In this document: in pieces, positions 25,481-34,049 of the stretch
How positions within the stretch are numbered: the stretch's first letter is position 1
Layout of the letters: each line of letters opens with the position of its first letter
Source of the DNA: Hyphomonadaceae bacterium
GTDB lineage: Bacteria; Pseudomonadota; Alphaproteobacteria; Caulobacterales; Aquidulcibacteraceae
Length of the DNA stretch: 64,000 nt
Reading direction: 5' to 3'
Assembly: GCA_016791425.1 (NCBI GenBank)
Contig: JAEUMQ010000012.1
Coordinates: forward strand, 1-64,000
Translations under genes and position numbers: made by a program
The notes under the pieces: model-generated
Told to the model about the DNA's origin: nothing
Databases searched by the model: none
Seen by the model: the letters and a program-made list of their open reading frames with translations, nothing else

Positions 25481-27579
25481 ATGCTGCAGTCGTTGGGCCG
25501 CCTACCGCGAAGCGCGAGCCCTTGCGCATCGAGCAGTTCGGCCGTGTGCGGATCGACGAATATGCGTGGCTGAAGGATGCGAACTGGCAGGAGGTGATGC
25601 GCGATCCCTCGGTGCTGAACGCGGATATCCGCGCGCACCTCGATGCGGAGAACGCGTATTCCGCTGCGCTGATGGCTTCCACCGAGGCGCTGCAGGAGAA
25701 GCTCTTCCAGGAGATGAAAGGGCGGATCAAGGAGGACGATTCCACCGTCCCCTCCCCCGACGGACCGTGGGCGTATTATGCGCGGTACGAAACCGGCGCG
25801 CAGCATCCGAAGCATGTGCGCCAGGCGCGCGGCGGGGACGGCGCTGAGGAAGTGCTGCTCGACGTCGATGCGCTGGCCATGGGCAAGGATTATTGTCATG
25901 TCGGGGAAGCGTCGCACGCGCCCGACCATGCGCTCTTCGCCTACGCGGTCGATGAGCAGGGCAGCGAATATTACGAGATCCGCGTGAAGGATCTGGCGAG
26001 CGGGGCGGAGCTGCCCGGGCCGATCGCATCGAGCTCGGGGGATTTCGCGTTCTCGCCATGCTCGCGGTTCCTCTATTGGACGTTCCGCGACGCCAACGGG
26101 CGGCCGTGCAAGGTGTATCGCCGGCCGGCGCGCGGCGGCGAAGACACGCTCATCTATGAGGAGCCGGACGAAGGCTTCTTCGTGGGCGTCGGGGTGACCG
26201 AGAGCCGCTCGCACGTGCTGATCGCGTGCGGCAATCAGGAACAGTCGGAAGTGCATGTGATTCCGGCGGCCACGCCGGAAGCTGCGCCGGCCGTGTTCAC
26301 CCCGCGCGAGCCGGCGCTCCGGTATGACGTGACGCATTGGGGCGGCCGGTGGCTCATCCGCACGAACGCGGACGGGGCGATCGACTTCAAGGTGATGCAG
26401 TGCGCGGAAAGCGCGACGTCGCGCGCGCACTGGGCGGAACATACGCGGCACGAGCCGGGGCGGTTCGTTCTCGGGCTCTCGGCCTTCAAGGACTTTCTGG
26501 TGCGGTTGGAACGCGTGAACGCGCTGCCGCGAATGGTGATCCGCGCGCGGGACACGGGCGAGGAGCATGCGATCGCGTTCGAGGAGGAAGCGTTCGATCT
26601 CGATGTCGATGGCTCGTACGAGTTCGACACGTCAGTGATGCGGTTCGTCTACAATTCGCCGACGACGCCGCGGCGCTGGTTCGATTACGACATGCGCGCG
26701 CGGACGCGGGTGTTGCGGAAGACGCAGGAGATCCCGTCCGGGCACGACCCGGCGCAATACGAAACACGGCGGCTGAGCGCGAAGGCGCCCGACGGCGCGG
26801 AGGTTCCGATCACGTGCCTGATGCGGAAAGGCACGCCGCTCGACGGATCGGCGCCGCTGCTGCTCTACGGCTACGGCGCCTATGGCATCCCGATGGAGGC
26901 GGATTTCTCGATCCGCCGGCTGTCGCTGGTGGACCGCGGCTGGATCTGGGCGATCGCGCATATCCGCGGCGGCTCGGAGAAAGGCTGGGGCTGGTTCCTC
27001 GACGGGCGGCGCGAGAAGAAGACCAACACGTTCACGGATTTCGTCGCATGCGCGGAGACGCTGATCGGGGAGAGATATTGTCGCGCAGGGAACATCGTCG
27101 CGTATGGCGGATCGGCGGGCGGGATGCTGATGGGCGCGGCAGCGAACATGCGGCCCGATCTCTGGGCCGGGGTGATCGGGGCAGTGCCGTTCGTGGACGT
27201 GCTCAACACGATGAGCGATCCCAGCTTGCCGCTCACGCCGCCGGAATGGCCCGAATGGGGCAATCCGACCACGGACGAAGCGGCGTACGATCGCATCGCG
27301 TCCTACAGCCCGTACGACAATGTGGCGGCGAAGCCGTATCCCGCGATCCTGGCGACGGGCGGGCTTTCCGATCCGCGCGTGACCTATTGGGAGCCGGCGA
27401 AGTGGATTGCGCGGCTGCGCGCGAACTCCACGAGCGGACGACCGGTGCTGATGAAGCTCAACATGGAGGCCGGGCACGGCGGCGCGTCGGGGCGCTTCGA
27501 CTTCCTGCGCGAGATCGCGTTCGACTACGCCTTCGCGCTGAAGGCCGTAGGCGCGACCGAAGTGGGCGGCGGATTTTGA
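25477..27579 (+). CDS. ptrB: Oligopeptidase B (S9 family)
   Basis: A cytoplasmic peptidase cutting short peptides after Arg or Lys. The 700-residue protein has an N-terminal beta-propeller (about 70-430) and a C-terminal alpha/beta hydrolase domain: LLLYGYGAYGIPMEADFS, HIRGGSEKGWGWF, the nucleophile Ser546 in AYGGSAGGMLMGAA, Asp near ATGGLSDPRVTYWEP, and the catalytic His in MEAGHGGASGRF. The length is typical. The start is ATG 25477, overlapping the PP2C stop; the open frame continues upstream only over that gene. Its stop shares TGATCA with the opposite TIR gene. Confidence 0.93.
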   Translation: MNAAVVGPPTAKREPLRIEQFGRVRIDEYAWLKDANWQEVMRDPSVLNADIRAHLDAENAYSAALMASTEALQEKLFQEMKGRIKEDDSTVPSPDGPWAYYARYETGAQHPKHVRQARGGDGAEEVLLDVDALAMGKDYCHVGEASHAPDHALFAYAVDEQGSEYYEIRVKDLASGAELPGPIASSSGDFAFSPCSRFLYWTFRDANGRPCKVYRRPARGGEDTLIYEEPDEGFFVGVGVTESRSHVLIACGNQEQSEVHVIPAATPEAAPAVFTPREPALRYDVTHWGGRWLIRTNADGAIDFKVMQCAESATSRAHWAEHTRHEPGRFVLGLSAFKDFLVRLERVNALPRMVIRARDTGEEHAIAFEEEAFDLDVDGSYEFDTSVMRFVYNSPTTPRRWFDYDMRARTRVLRKTQEIPSGHDPAQYETRRLSAKAPDGAEVPITCLMRKGTPLDGSAPLLLYGYGAYGIPMEADFSIRRLSLVDRGWIWAIAHIRGGSEKGWGWFLDGRREKKTNTFTDFVACAETLIGERYCRAGNIVAYGGSAGGMLMGAAANMRPDLWAGVIGAVPFVDVLNTMSDPSLPLTPPEWPEWGNPTTDEAAYDRIASYSPYDNVAAKPYPAILATGGLSDPRVTYWEPAKWIARLRANSTSGRPVLMKLNMEAGHGGASGRFDFLREIAFDYAFALKAVGATEVGGGF

Positions 27580-28248
27580 TCACACTTCAGGACGAGCTTC
27601 GCGAAAGAACCGGAAGAAGTCGCGCTTGGGCGCCGGCGGCGGATCGAGCGCGGGCGAGAGCCTTGGCTGGAACGGCAGTTTCTTGAGCACCTCGACGCGC
27701 GCGCTTTCGGGCGGGCCGCGAAAGCGGAGCGTCGCGTCGGACTCTTCCTGACGCATTGTCCAAAGCGGCCTGCCGTCCACGAGCCCTGTCACACTGCTGA
27801 CGATTTCTGGCACCGTAGGATCGCAGACGGCGTGAGAAAGTTTGAGCCCCTCGATCTCCGTGACGAGGTAGGTTTTGTGCTGCAGCTTGCGCTCGTTAAC
27901 GAAGAGGATCGGGACGCCATAGCCGATCGCCGCGAGTTGAACTTCCCATGTCACCCAATCCGAGCGCGTCACACCGGGCCTGCTAGGCGCTACCAGCACA
28001 TCCGAGGTGTAGATGCGCGCGGCGATCTCCGCTTGAAGCTTTAGCTTTGGCAGCCGCCCGCCGCGCGGCCCGCGCATGACTTGGTCTTTTCCGAGCGAGA
28101 TGTCCTGGACGGCGATGCTGTTTGAGCGCAGGGCGCGAAACACCTCGTCATAGAGCGCTTGGTCTTTCCCATGGCGATGGCTGACGAATATTCGGATCCG
28201 TCGCTCTTCACCGTCGGGCCTCCAATATTCAAACGGCGTCCATGTCAT
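27580..28248 (-). CDS. TIR-like (MTH538/ThsB-type) domain protein
   Basis: The 222-residue protein has an N-terminal TIR-like domain of the MTH538/DUF1863 kind (about 15-140): IRIFVSHRHGKDQALYDEVF, a DISLGKDQVMRG loop, SDVLVAPSRPGV, SDWVTWEVQLAAIGYG with the conserved Trp and Glu, and PILFVNERK. This kind includes ThsB of the Thoeris defence system. The C-terminal 80 residues are not recognised. No ThsA or other defence partner is adjacent, so it may be an orphan signal-maker or a receptor. ATG 28248 has GGGGTGGGG upstream; the open frame goes to 28308. Convergent with ptrB. Confidence 0.75.
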   Translation of the reverse strand: MTWTPFEYWRPDGEERRIRIFVSHRHGKDQALYDEVFRALRSNSIAVQDISLGKDQVMRGPRGGRLPKLKLQAEIAARIYTSDVLVAPSRPGVTRSDWVTWEVQLAAIGYGVPILFVNERKLQHKTYLVTEIEGLKLSHAVCDPTVPEIVSSVTGLVDGRPLWTMRQEESDATLRFRGPPESARVEVLKKLPFQPRLSPALDPPPAPKRDFFRFFREARPEV

Positions 28249-28414
28249 GGCCCCACCCCACGTTGTCTTTGTGGATGGCACGCAACCGCCATTTCTCGCG
28301 CCGGTCAAGCCAAGGCGCTAGGGGCGCAAATCACTCCGCGATCCTGGATTTCGTCACGCTGCGTGGGATCACCCTTCCCTCCAGTGGACGGAAGGCGCCT
28401 CTGCCGGCGAGCGG

Positions 28415-29089
28415 CTAGCGCCGCGCGTGGAGGCGCGCGGTGAGGATTTCCTGCAGGCCCGCTTCGGTGAGGACGCCGTCGTGATCGACGTCGAGGCGCG
28501 CGAAGCGATCGGCGGCGGCGGCGGCGAATTCCTCGGCGGTGACGCGGCGGTTGAAGTCCGCGTCCGAGGCAAGCACCGGCTCGCGCTCGCCGAGCAGGCT
28601 CGCGGCGGAGGTGGGACGCGTGCGGCGGATGGGGCCGGCCGGGCGCGTGATGCGCGTATCGCTCACGCCGCCCTGGGGCGGCGGCTCATGGCGCTCAGGG
28701 AGGCCCGTCTCGCCGCCGATCGGTCCGTCGGAGCGGCCGCCGGACCAGCCGAAGGCCATGGCGTCGAGCTCGGGGGCCACGCGGGCGCGCAGGGCCGAGA
28801 CCTCCGGCGAGGTGGCGAGGCCGTCGCGGTCGGCGTCCACCAACGCGAAGAATCGCGCGGCGTCAGCCTTGAACTCGGCCTCGGTCAGGCGCCCGTCATG
28901 GTCGGCGTCGGCGGCGCGGAACCAGACGAGCAATGGGTTCGGCTCGTCCGCAGTGGGATGGATCGGCTCGCCGCTGGGGCTCAGGAAGACGGGCGCGCGG
29001 GTCGGATCGATGCGCGGGCCGCGATCCCCGCGGCCGCCCACGCAAGCGGCCAACAGCAGCGCGGCGGTCAACAGCAATCCCAATCGCAT
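28415..29089 (-). CDS. EF-hand calcium-binding lipoprotein
   Basis: The 224-residue protein has a lipoprotein signal (LLLTAALLLAAC, Cys16). Four EF-hand loops are visible in two pairs: DADHDGRLTEAEF and DADRDGLATSPEV (about 68-112), then DADFNRRVTAEEF and DVDHDGVLTEAGL (about 175-215). The third loop lacks several acidic ligands (FNRR in place of KDG), so it probably does not bind calcium. A proline-rich linker separates the pairs. Role in the envelope is unknown. ATG 29089 has AGGGGGAG upstream. Confidence 0.85.
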   Translation of the reverse strand: MRLGLLLTAALLLAACVGGRGDRGPRIDPTRAPVFLSPSGEPIHPTADEPNPLLVWFRAADADHDGRLTEAEFKADAARFFALVDADRDGLATSPEVSALRARVAPELDAMAFGWSGGRSDGPIGGETGLPERHEPPPQGGVSDTRITRPAGPIRRTRPTSAASLLGEREPVLASDADFNRRVTAEEFAAAAADRFARLDVDHDGVLTEAGLQEILTARLHARR

Positions 29090-29253
29090 AGGCGCTCTCC
29101 CCCTCACATTCTCGTACCTCCGCGAGGCTTGTGGCGGAAGTCCGGGCGCGAACGGAGGGATATGGCCCAGGATTTCCACGCCCAGCTCGCGCCGCCTTCT
29201 TTGCGGCCCGCCCCTCCCCGTGCAGTATGGCCGGCAAGGACTTGGATTGGCAC

Positions 29254-30060
29254 ATGGACACAGGCGTATCGGTCTCCGACCGGCTCGACCCGGTGGCGCT
29301 CATCACCGGGGCGGGATCGGGCATCGGGGCGGCCCTCGCGCGGCGGCTGGCGGCGCGCGCCACGGGCGGGCTCATCCTCATCGACCGCAACCAGGCGGCG
29401 CTGCAGGCGGCTGCCGACACGATCACGGATCCGCCCGAGCGGGTATCGACCATGGTGTTCGACGTCACCGACGCCAATCGCTGGCGCGATGCGGCGGACT
29501 TCATCAACGCGCAGTACGGACGCCTCGACTACGCGGTCGCCAACGCCGGCATCTCGCAAGCGGCGCCGATCGCGGAGTGCAGCTTCGAGGACTGGCGGCG
29601 CGTGATCGCGGTCAATCTCGACGGCGTCTTCCTCACGCTGCAGACCGCGATGCCGCTGATGCGCGCCAATTCGCAGGGCGGCTCCATCGTGGTGGTGAGC
29701 TCGGCCTCGGGCATCAAGGCGGAGCCGGGCGTAGCGGCCTACGGCGCATCGAAGGCCGGCGCGCTGCATCTTGCGAAGATCGCCGCGAAGGAAGGGGCGC
29801 CGGACAAGATCCGCGTCAACGCGATCGTCCCGGGCGGCGTGGAGACGCCGATGTGGCGGCAGGTGGCGATGTTCCAGGACCTCGTGCGGCAATCGGGCGG
29901 CAATGAGCGGGAGGCGTTCGCGCGGCTCGCGGCGATGGCCACGCCGCTCGGGCATTATGCGACGGCCGACGACATCGCGCGGCAGATCGAGATGCTGCTC
30001 ACCGATCCTGCGCCGATCACCGGGGCCGCGCTCGTGGTCGATGGCGGCTACACGCTTTGA
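29254..30060 (+). CDS. Short-chain dehydrogenase/reductase (SDR)
   Basis: A 268-residue classical SDR using NAD(P). The cofactor loop is ITGAGSGIGAALARRLA (the TGxxxGxG motif), then VANAGISQ, the catalytic Ser in VVVSSASG, and the YxxxK pair in AAYGASKAGALHLAK. The C-terminal GAALVVDGGYTL matches the family's last strand. The substrate cannot be deduced. I chose ATG 29254; an in-frame ATG at 29227 adds nine residues and neither has a strong ribosome site. Confidence 0.9.
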   Translation: MDTGVSVSDRLDPVALITGAGSGIGAALARRLAARATGGLILIDRNQAALQAAADTITDPPERVSTMVFDVTDANRWRDAADFINAQYGRLDYAVANAGISQAAPIAECSFEDWRRVIAVNLDGVFLTLQTAMPLMRANSQGGSIVVVSSASGIKAEPGVAAYGASKAGALHLAKIAAKEGAPDKIRVNAIVPGGVETPMWRQVAMFQDLVRQSGGNEREAFARLAAMATPLGHYATADDIARQIEMLLTDPAPITGAALVVDGGYTL

Positions 30061-30150
30061 CTCACTTTAAGTCAGTCATTCGCGCGATCCTGTTTGAGAC
30101 ATGGTTTGTTCGCGGCGTGATCCAAGGTTCGATTTGATAAATTAAGCGAG

Positions 30151-30169
30151 GCGACTCTTGGGGAGTCGC
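30151..30169. promoter_or_regulatory. Hairpin in the leader of the DUF4282 gene
   Basis: GCGACTC and GAGTCGC form a perfect seven-base stem around TTGGG, 44 bases before the DUF4282 start. It may be the terminator of the SDR gene or a leader structure; the lack of a T run argues slightly for the latter. Confidence 0.4.
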
Positions 30170-30212
30170 GGTACGCCTTCGCGCAACGATTCGAAGAATG
30201 GCGGGGCGCACC

Positions 30213-30524
30213 ATGCAAGGGCTGATCGGACGCTTTCTCGGCTTCGAAAAGATGATCGGGCCGCATCTGGTGAAGTTCATGTACTATGTGGGGCTCGGTT
30301 TCATCGGGATCGCGCTCATGATCGCGCTCGGCAGCGCGGCGTTCTCGATCACCTCGACGCCCATGCAATCGGGTCTCACGATCGTGATCGGACCGCTTGC
30401 GGCCGCAGTCGGCGTGCTCTGGTGGCGGTTCGTGTGCGAGCTTTTCCTGCTCGCGTTCAACACCTACGAGCGGCTCGGCGAAATTCGCGACAAGCTTTCG
30501 GCGCAGCAATATTCGCAGTTCTGA
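30213..30524 (+). CDS. DUF4282 small membrane protein
   Basis: The 103-residue protein has the DUF4282 layout: a short helix with FLGFEKMIGPHLVKFMYY, one membrane helix (VGLGFIGIALMIALG), a loop, a second helix (LTIVIGPLAAAVGVLWWRF) and CELFLLAFNTYERLGEI. Its role is unknown. I chose ATG 30213 because GGCGGGG lies eight bases upstream and it starts the conserved segment; ATG 30198 adds five residues. Confidence 0.85.
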   Translation: MQGLIGRFLGFEKMIGPHLVKFMYYVGLGFIGIALMIALGSAAFSITSTPMQSGLTIVIGPLAAAVGVLWWRFVCELFLLAFNTYERLGEIRDKLSAQQYSQF

Positions 30525-30544
30525 TCAGCGTCGGAGATGTAGAG

Positions 30545-30569
30545 CCCCTACCCCCGTGAACGGGGAGGG
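30545..30569. repeat. REP-like palindrome variant
   Basis: CCCCTACCCCC and GGGGAGGG flank a GTGAAC-like centre, a degenerate copy of the repeat at 13451. It lies between the convergent ends of the DUF4282 and thioesterase genes and may serve as a terminator. Confidence 0.7.
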
Positions 30570-30577
30570 AAAGCGCT

Positions 30578-30985
30578 CTATTCTACGAAGCGTGCGGGGA
30601 TATCGGCGGGCACGCGGAGCACGCGGCGCGTCGATGCATCGAGCAGGCACCAATCGCTCTTGAGCTCGGCCGCAGGCTTGGCTGCGCCGGCTTTCCAGAT
30701 CGCGACGTGGCGCGTCCACAAAGCGCCGCGCGGGGCAGGCGCCACCCAGGTGCGCGCCTCGATCACGTCGCCGGCGACCAGCTGGGCGCGATAATCGATC
30801 TCGTGGCGCGTCACGACCCAGACATAACGGGCAAGCATCTCGGGCGTTGCGCGCGCGCGCCAATGGGCGGTGGCGATGTCCTGCGCCCAGCGCAGATAGA
30901 CGCCATTGTTGACGTGGCCCAGTTCGTCGATGTCGCCCGGACAGATTTCAACCGGAAGCGTGAATGTTCCGGCCGAAGCGCTCAC
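30578..30985 (-). CDS. Acyl-CoA thioesterase of the 4HBT type
   Basis: A 135-residue hot-dog-fold enzyme. The start PVEICPGDIDELGHVNNGVYLRWAQD contains the catalytic Asp and the HVNN motif of 4-hydroxybenzoyl-CoA-type thioesterases; EIDYRAQLVAGDVIEARTWV and KSDWCLLDASTRRVLR complete the fold. The substrate is unknown. The start codon is GTG, overlapping the stop of the upstream HPt gene as GTGA, which indicates coupled translation. Confidence 0.88.
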   Translation of the reverse strand: MSASAGTFTLPVEICPGDIDELGHVNNGVYLRWAQDIATAHWRARATPEMLARYVWVVTRHEIDYRAQLVAGDVIEARTWVAPAPRGALWTRHVAIWKAGAAKPAAELKSDWCLLDASTRRVLRVPADIPARFVE

Positions 30986-31365
30986 GCGGCGTTCGCGTCG
31001 CGCGGCTCAACCGCCGGCAGCGCGTTCAGCGCGTTCTCAAGCTCCATGCGCACGCGGCGCAGCGCGGCCGTGATCGGCGGGCCTTCCTTGGCGCCGGAGC
31101 GGGCGGCCTCCTCGGCCTCCTCGCATGCGTCGGCCAGGCGCCAAAGGCCCAAGCCGCGCGCCGACCCTTTCAAGGTGTGCGCCGCCTCGGCCCAGGTCTG
31201 CACCGGCGCGTCGGGGATGAGAAGGCGCGACCACAATTCGGATTGCGCGCGAAAGAGCGCCAGGATCTCGGCCTGCAAAGCGCCATCGTCGCCCGTCATG
31301 TGACGGAAGTGCGCTTCATCGAGAATTGCCTGGTCACGTGCAGCGGGGGCCATCACAGCCATCAT
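30982..31365 (-). CDS. Histidine phosphotransfer (HPt) domain protein
   Basis: The 127-residue protein is a single HPt domain, the relay between hybrid sensor kinases and response regulators. The phosphorylated His lies in AEAAHTLKGSARGLGLWRLA, and the four-helix pattern is complete (RHMTGDDGALQAEILALFR before it, ADACEEAEEAARSG and ALRRVRMELENALNALP after). No kinase or regulator is beside it. Starts at 31365, 31401 and 31353 are all possible. It overlaps the thioesterase gene by four bases. Confidence 0.85.
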   Translation of the reverse strand: MMAVMAPAARDQAILDEAHFRHMTGDDGALQAEILALFRAQSELWSRLLIPDAPVQTWAEAAHTLKGSARGLGLWRLADACEEAEEAARSGAKEGPPITAALRRVRMELENALNALPAVEPRDANAA

Positions 31366-31450
31366 TCGCCTTTGGCGCCTTTGGCGCTCAACCTTCCGCA
31401 TGACAACAGCGGACCGCGCCCTTCTTAAGGCGCCGAGCTTAAGCTTCGAT

Positions 31451-32152
31451 TTAAGGTACGGCTGAAACCCCGACAAGATACACGTGTCCGTACGCAACTG
31501 CAGCATAGACGACCACGGCAACGAGCAATTTCCACCATAATTCCCCGAGTACGAGCTTATTTCGCCCCTGCACAATCGCGGCGAAGGGAATGTTGGAAGT
31601 TACGGTTAAGAACTTCGACCAGGCCTCCGGATCCCGCGCTTTGGACTTCCGATCGATGGAGCGCGCGCCGTAAAGCGCCATCAGGCCGAGCGCACCGAAG
31701 AGCATGACGGCGTAGCGCTCGCCATTGGCGAGGAGGTGTCCGGCGGCCCAAAGCGCGACGCCCCAGAGGAAGGGATGGCGGGTGATGCGCACGATCCCCT
31801 TCGCCGCATCTTCGCCCATGCGCTTCTCGAAACCGGCGGTCGTGGGATTGGCGGTCAGGAGCCCGGGCACGACCAGCAGGAAGGCGGCCAACGCCAGGGC
31901 CTGGGCGGCGTGCCGGGTCCAGGCCGGAGGAACCCAGAGCCAAGTGTTGAGGAGATCGGCGGGATCGGCGCGCATGCGCCCGAAGGCGATCACCAGCCAG
32001 ACCAGGATCGCCAGGGAGGCGAGCGCGAAGAGCCCGCGATAGACCCGCTCGCCCAGGGCGCCGACCAGGCGGCCGCGAAGGCCGGTTGCGGAAATTCCGA
32101 CATGGATGAGGACGAAGGCGGCCAGCGCCAGGGTGAAATTCGAGATCTGCAT
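31451..32152 (-). CDS. NnrU family membrane protein
   Basis: A 233-residue protein with about six membrane helices that matches NnrU, first described near nitrite/nitric oxide reduction genes. GMRITRHPFLWG-like sequence (IVRITRHPFLWGVALWAAGH) is the NnrU/isoprenylcysteine-methyltransferase-like signature, followed by the DRKSKARDPEAW segment. No denitrification gene is nearby. ATG 32152 has GGGGAGCG upstream. Confidence 0.88.
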   Translation of the reverse strand: MQISNFTLALAAFVLIHVGISATGLRGRLVGALGERVYRGLFALASLAILVWLVIAFGRMRADPADLLNTWLWVPPAWTRHAAQALALAAFLLVVPGLLTANPTTAGFEKRMGEDAAKGIVRITRHPFLWGVALWAAGHLLANGERYAVMLFGALGLMALYGARSIDRKSKARDPEAWSKFLTVTSNIPFAAIVQGRNKLVLGELWWKLLVAVVVYAAVAYGHVYLVGVSAVP

Positions 32153-32510
32153 CGCTCCCCCAATACAGGCCGCCCTCGCCCCAGAACCATCGGCGCCGGC
32201 CAAGCCCGAGCCGCCTGGGGCCAACGCCTACCGACGCCCCAAGGGGCAGCTCTCAGCCCCGTTTCCAGGGGGCTGCCTTATAAGGGCCCCGGCCTTTCCA
32301 GGGCCCACCTTTCAACGCCCCACATCGGGAGGCGCCCTCCGGGACGCAGTTTTGGCGGACGCCGCCCCTTCTGGGGGACGAACACCGGCGCGCCAGCCTG
32401 TCGCTTCGGAAAAGCCGGCGCAAGCAGCGGGAGTTGATTTCGGCGCGGGCGCCGCTAACTAATCGCTTCGACTCGCGCACGCTTCGCGAGCGAAAGCGCT
32501 TCGCGCGCGC
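32153..32510. other. Gene-free region before tRNA-Lys
   Basis: These 358 bases show no convincing gene. They hold NnrU's promoter, several GC-rich direct and inverted short repeats (for example CCAGGGGG and CCAGGGCCC, and CCCCTTCTGGGGG) and, at the right end, CGCGAGCGAAAGCGCTTCGCG, which may be the tRNA promoter region or a hairpin. Confidence 0.5.
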
Positions 32511-32586
<76 letters not shown>

Positions 32587-32874
32587 GATTCTAAAGGAAT
32601 TTTTCTAGATCGACAAGCGCCTCCAAAGCCACCGCTACCACCCGGCTACCAACTCCGATCGATCGCAGAAAATCCATCTTACCGCCACCTCTGGAGGCGC
32701 GCGGCGGCCGTTTCGGGACCCGTTACCTACTGCTCTAAGGGTCGCCTGCCGGGCCGTCCTCGGGTCAACGGCCAATAGTCTGGGGTCGGGACTTCAAATC
32801 TCTTCGGACAACGATTTAGAACCACTCGCCAATAGCTCCTAGAAGTCCACCTGCTACCAATTTGCCTGCCAAGC
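32587..32874. other. Non-coding scar beside tRNA-Lys
   Basis: No gene is recognised. The sequence has many in-frame stops, GCTACCA repeated three times, and a lower GC content than the flanks. It looks like decayed edge DNA of the mobile element, with no integrase remnant that I can identify. Confidence 0.4.
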
Positions 32875-33951
32875 GTGAGGTGCGCCAAGATCGGTCCGAA
32901 GGCCGGGTTGAGGGCCAACGGTGTGAGCGCCCGGCACGAGGCCCAGACCGAGAAAGGGCTGATCTACCCCGTCCTGGAGGCGCTGGGATGGTCGGATATC
33001 CAGGTCCAAGAGACGATTTCAGTACGCGGACGTAAGCAGGTGCCGGACGCGCTTCTCTTCGCGGACGCAGAAGCCATGGCGCGCGCTGTCTGAGCCGCTG
33101 CCTTGGAAGCGCTACGCATTCGGCCTCTCGAAGATTTGAAAGCTGTGTCGATCCGAAGACGAACAAACTGGGTGGGCCATGGCACCGTCAGGACCGGGGG
33201 GCGGTATTGGTGGGTATGCGATCCTGCGCCTACTACGACGCCTTTGAACGGCCCAAAATTGTCTATCAGGAAATTCAATACCACTCCAACTTTGCCATCG
33301 ATCGCGCTGGGCGCCTGGGCAACAACAAGACGTTCCTTTTGACTACCAATGGGCCCGAAATCCTTGTTGCACTGAACTCACCGATTATGTTGTGGCACAA
33401 TTGGCGTTATCTCCCTCACATGAAGGACGGGGCCCTCACGCCTGTTGCGTTCAAAATGGAGGCGCTCCCGCTTCCCCAATTTGATGATGCGGCCCGTGCA
33501 AGCGCCGCCGATCTGTCGAACCAAGCGAGCGCCGCACAACGCCTAGTGCGTGAGGCCGAACGAGCCATGCTTGACTGGCTTCGCCAAGGTCGAGGTATAA
33601 AAAGGCCCGTCGGTGCACTTGCATCCGCGTCTGGCCTCGATCTCGATGGCTTCGTCACGGCGGTTCGGAGTTCGCTGCCTAAGAAGACGAAGGTCACAGC
33701 CGCCGATATCGCCGAGCTAAGGCGCGAGCACGCCGCAACGATCGAGCCTGCCCGGCGCGCTCGTGGAGAGATCTTTGCGCTTGAGCGCCAGCTTTCTGAA
33801 CTCGTCAACGAGGTCCACGGTCTCACGCCCGATGAGGTCGATCTCATGTGGCGCACTGCACCCCCCACGAATGCCGTTCACGCCGGCTGGGCGAGCGGCG
33901 GCCAAGGACGAGCCCAGTGCGGGTGAGGAAGCTGATGAAGATGAAGAATAG
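32875..33951 (+). pseudogene. Remnant of a type IIG (Eco57I/PglX-like) restriction-modification enzyme
   Basis: Pieces of one enzyme lie in different frames. The N-terminal part runs through LIYPVLEALGWSDIQVQETI and KQVPDALLFADAEAMARAV to a TGA at 33091; EPLPWKRYAFGLSKI follows one base out of phase. The methyltransferase core is deleted. The C-terminal part resumes with TNWVGHGTVRTGGRYWWV, shifts frame near 33210 into CAYYDAFERPKIVYQEIQYH, continues through a target-recognition-like region and LTPDEVDLMWRTAPP, then shifts again at a run of six C (33861-33866) to end RMPFTPAGRAAAKDEPSAG. With the core gone the gene cannot be functional. It belongs to the family by the NPPY-region-free flanks only, so the exact subtype is uncertain. 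Confidence 0.75.
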
Positions 33952-34049
33952 CGTCGCTGTCCGGGCTGGGCACACTCGCATGCCACCATGTATTTACGTT
34001 ACGATGATACACAACCTGCGCTTGATTCGAGCGACCGAGGGCATTGGCC

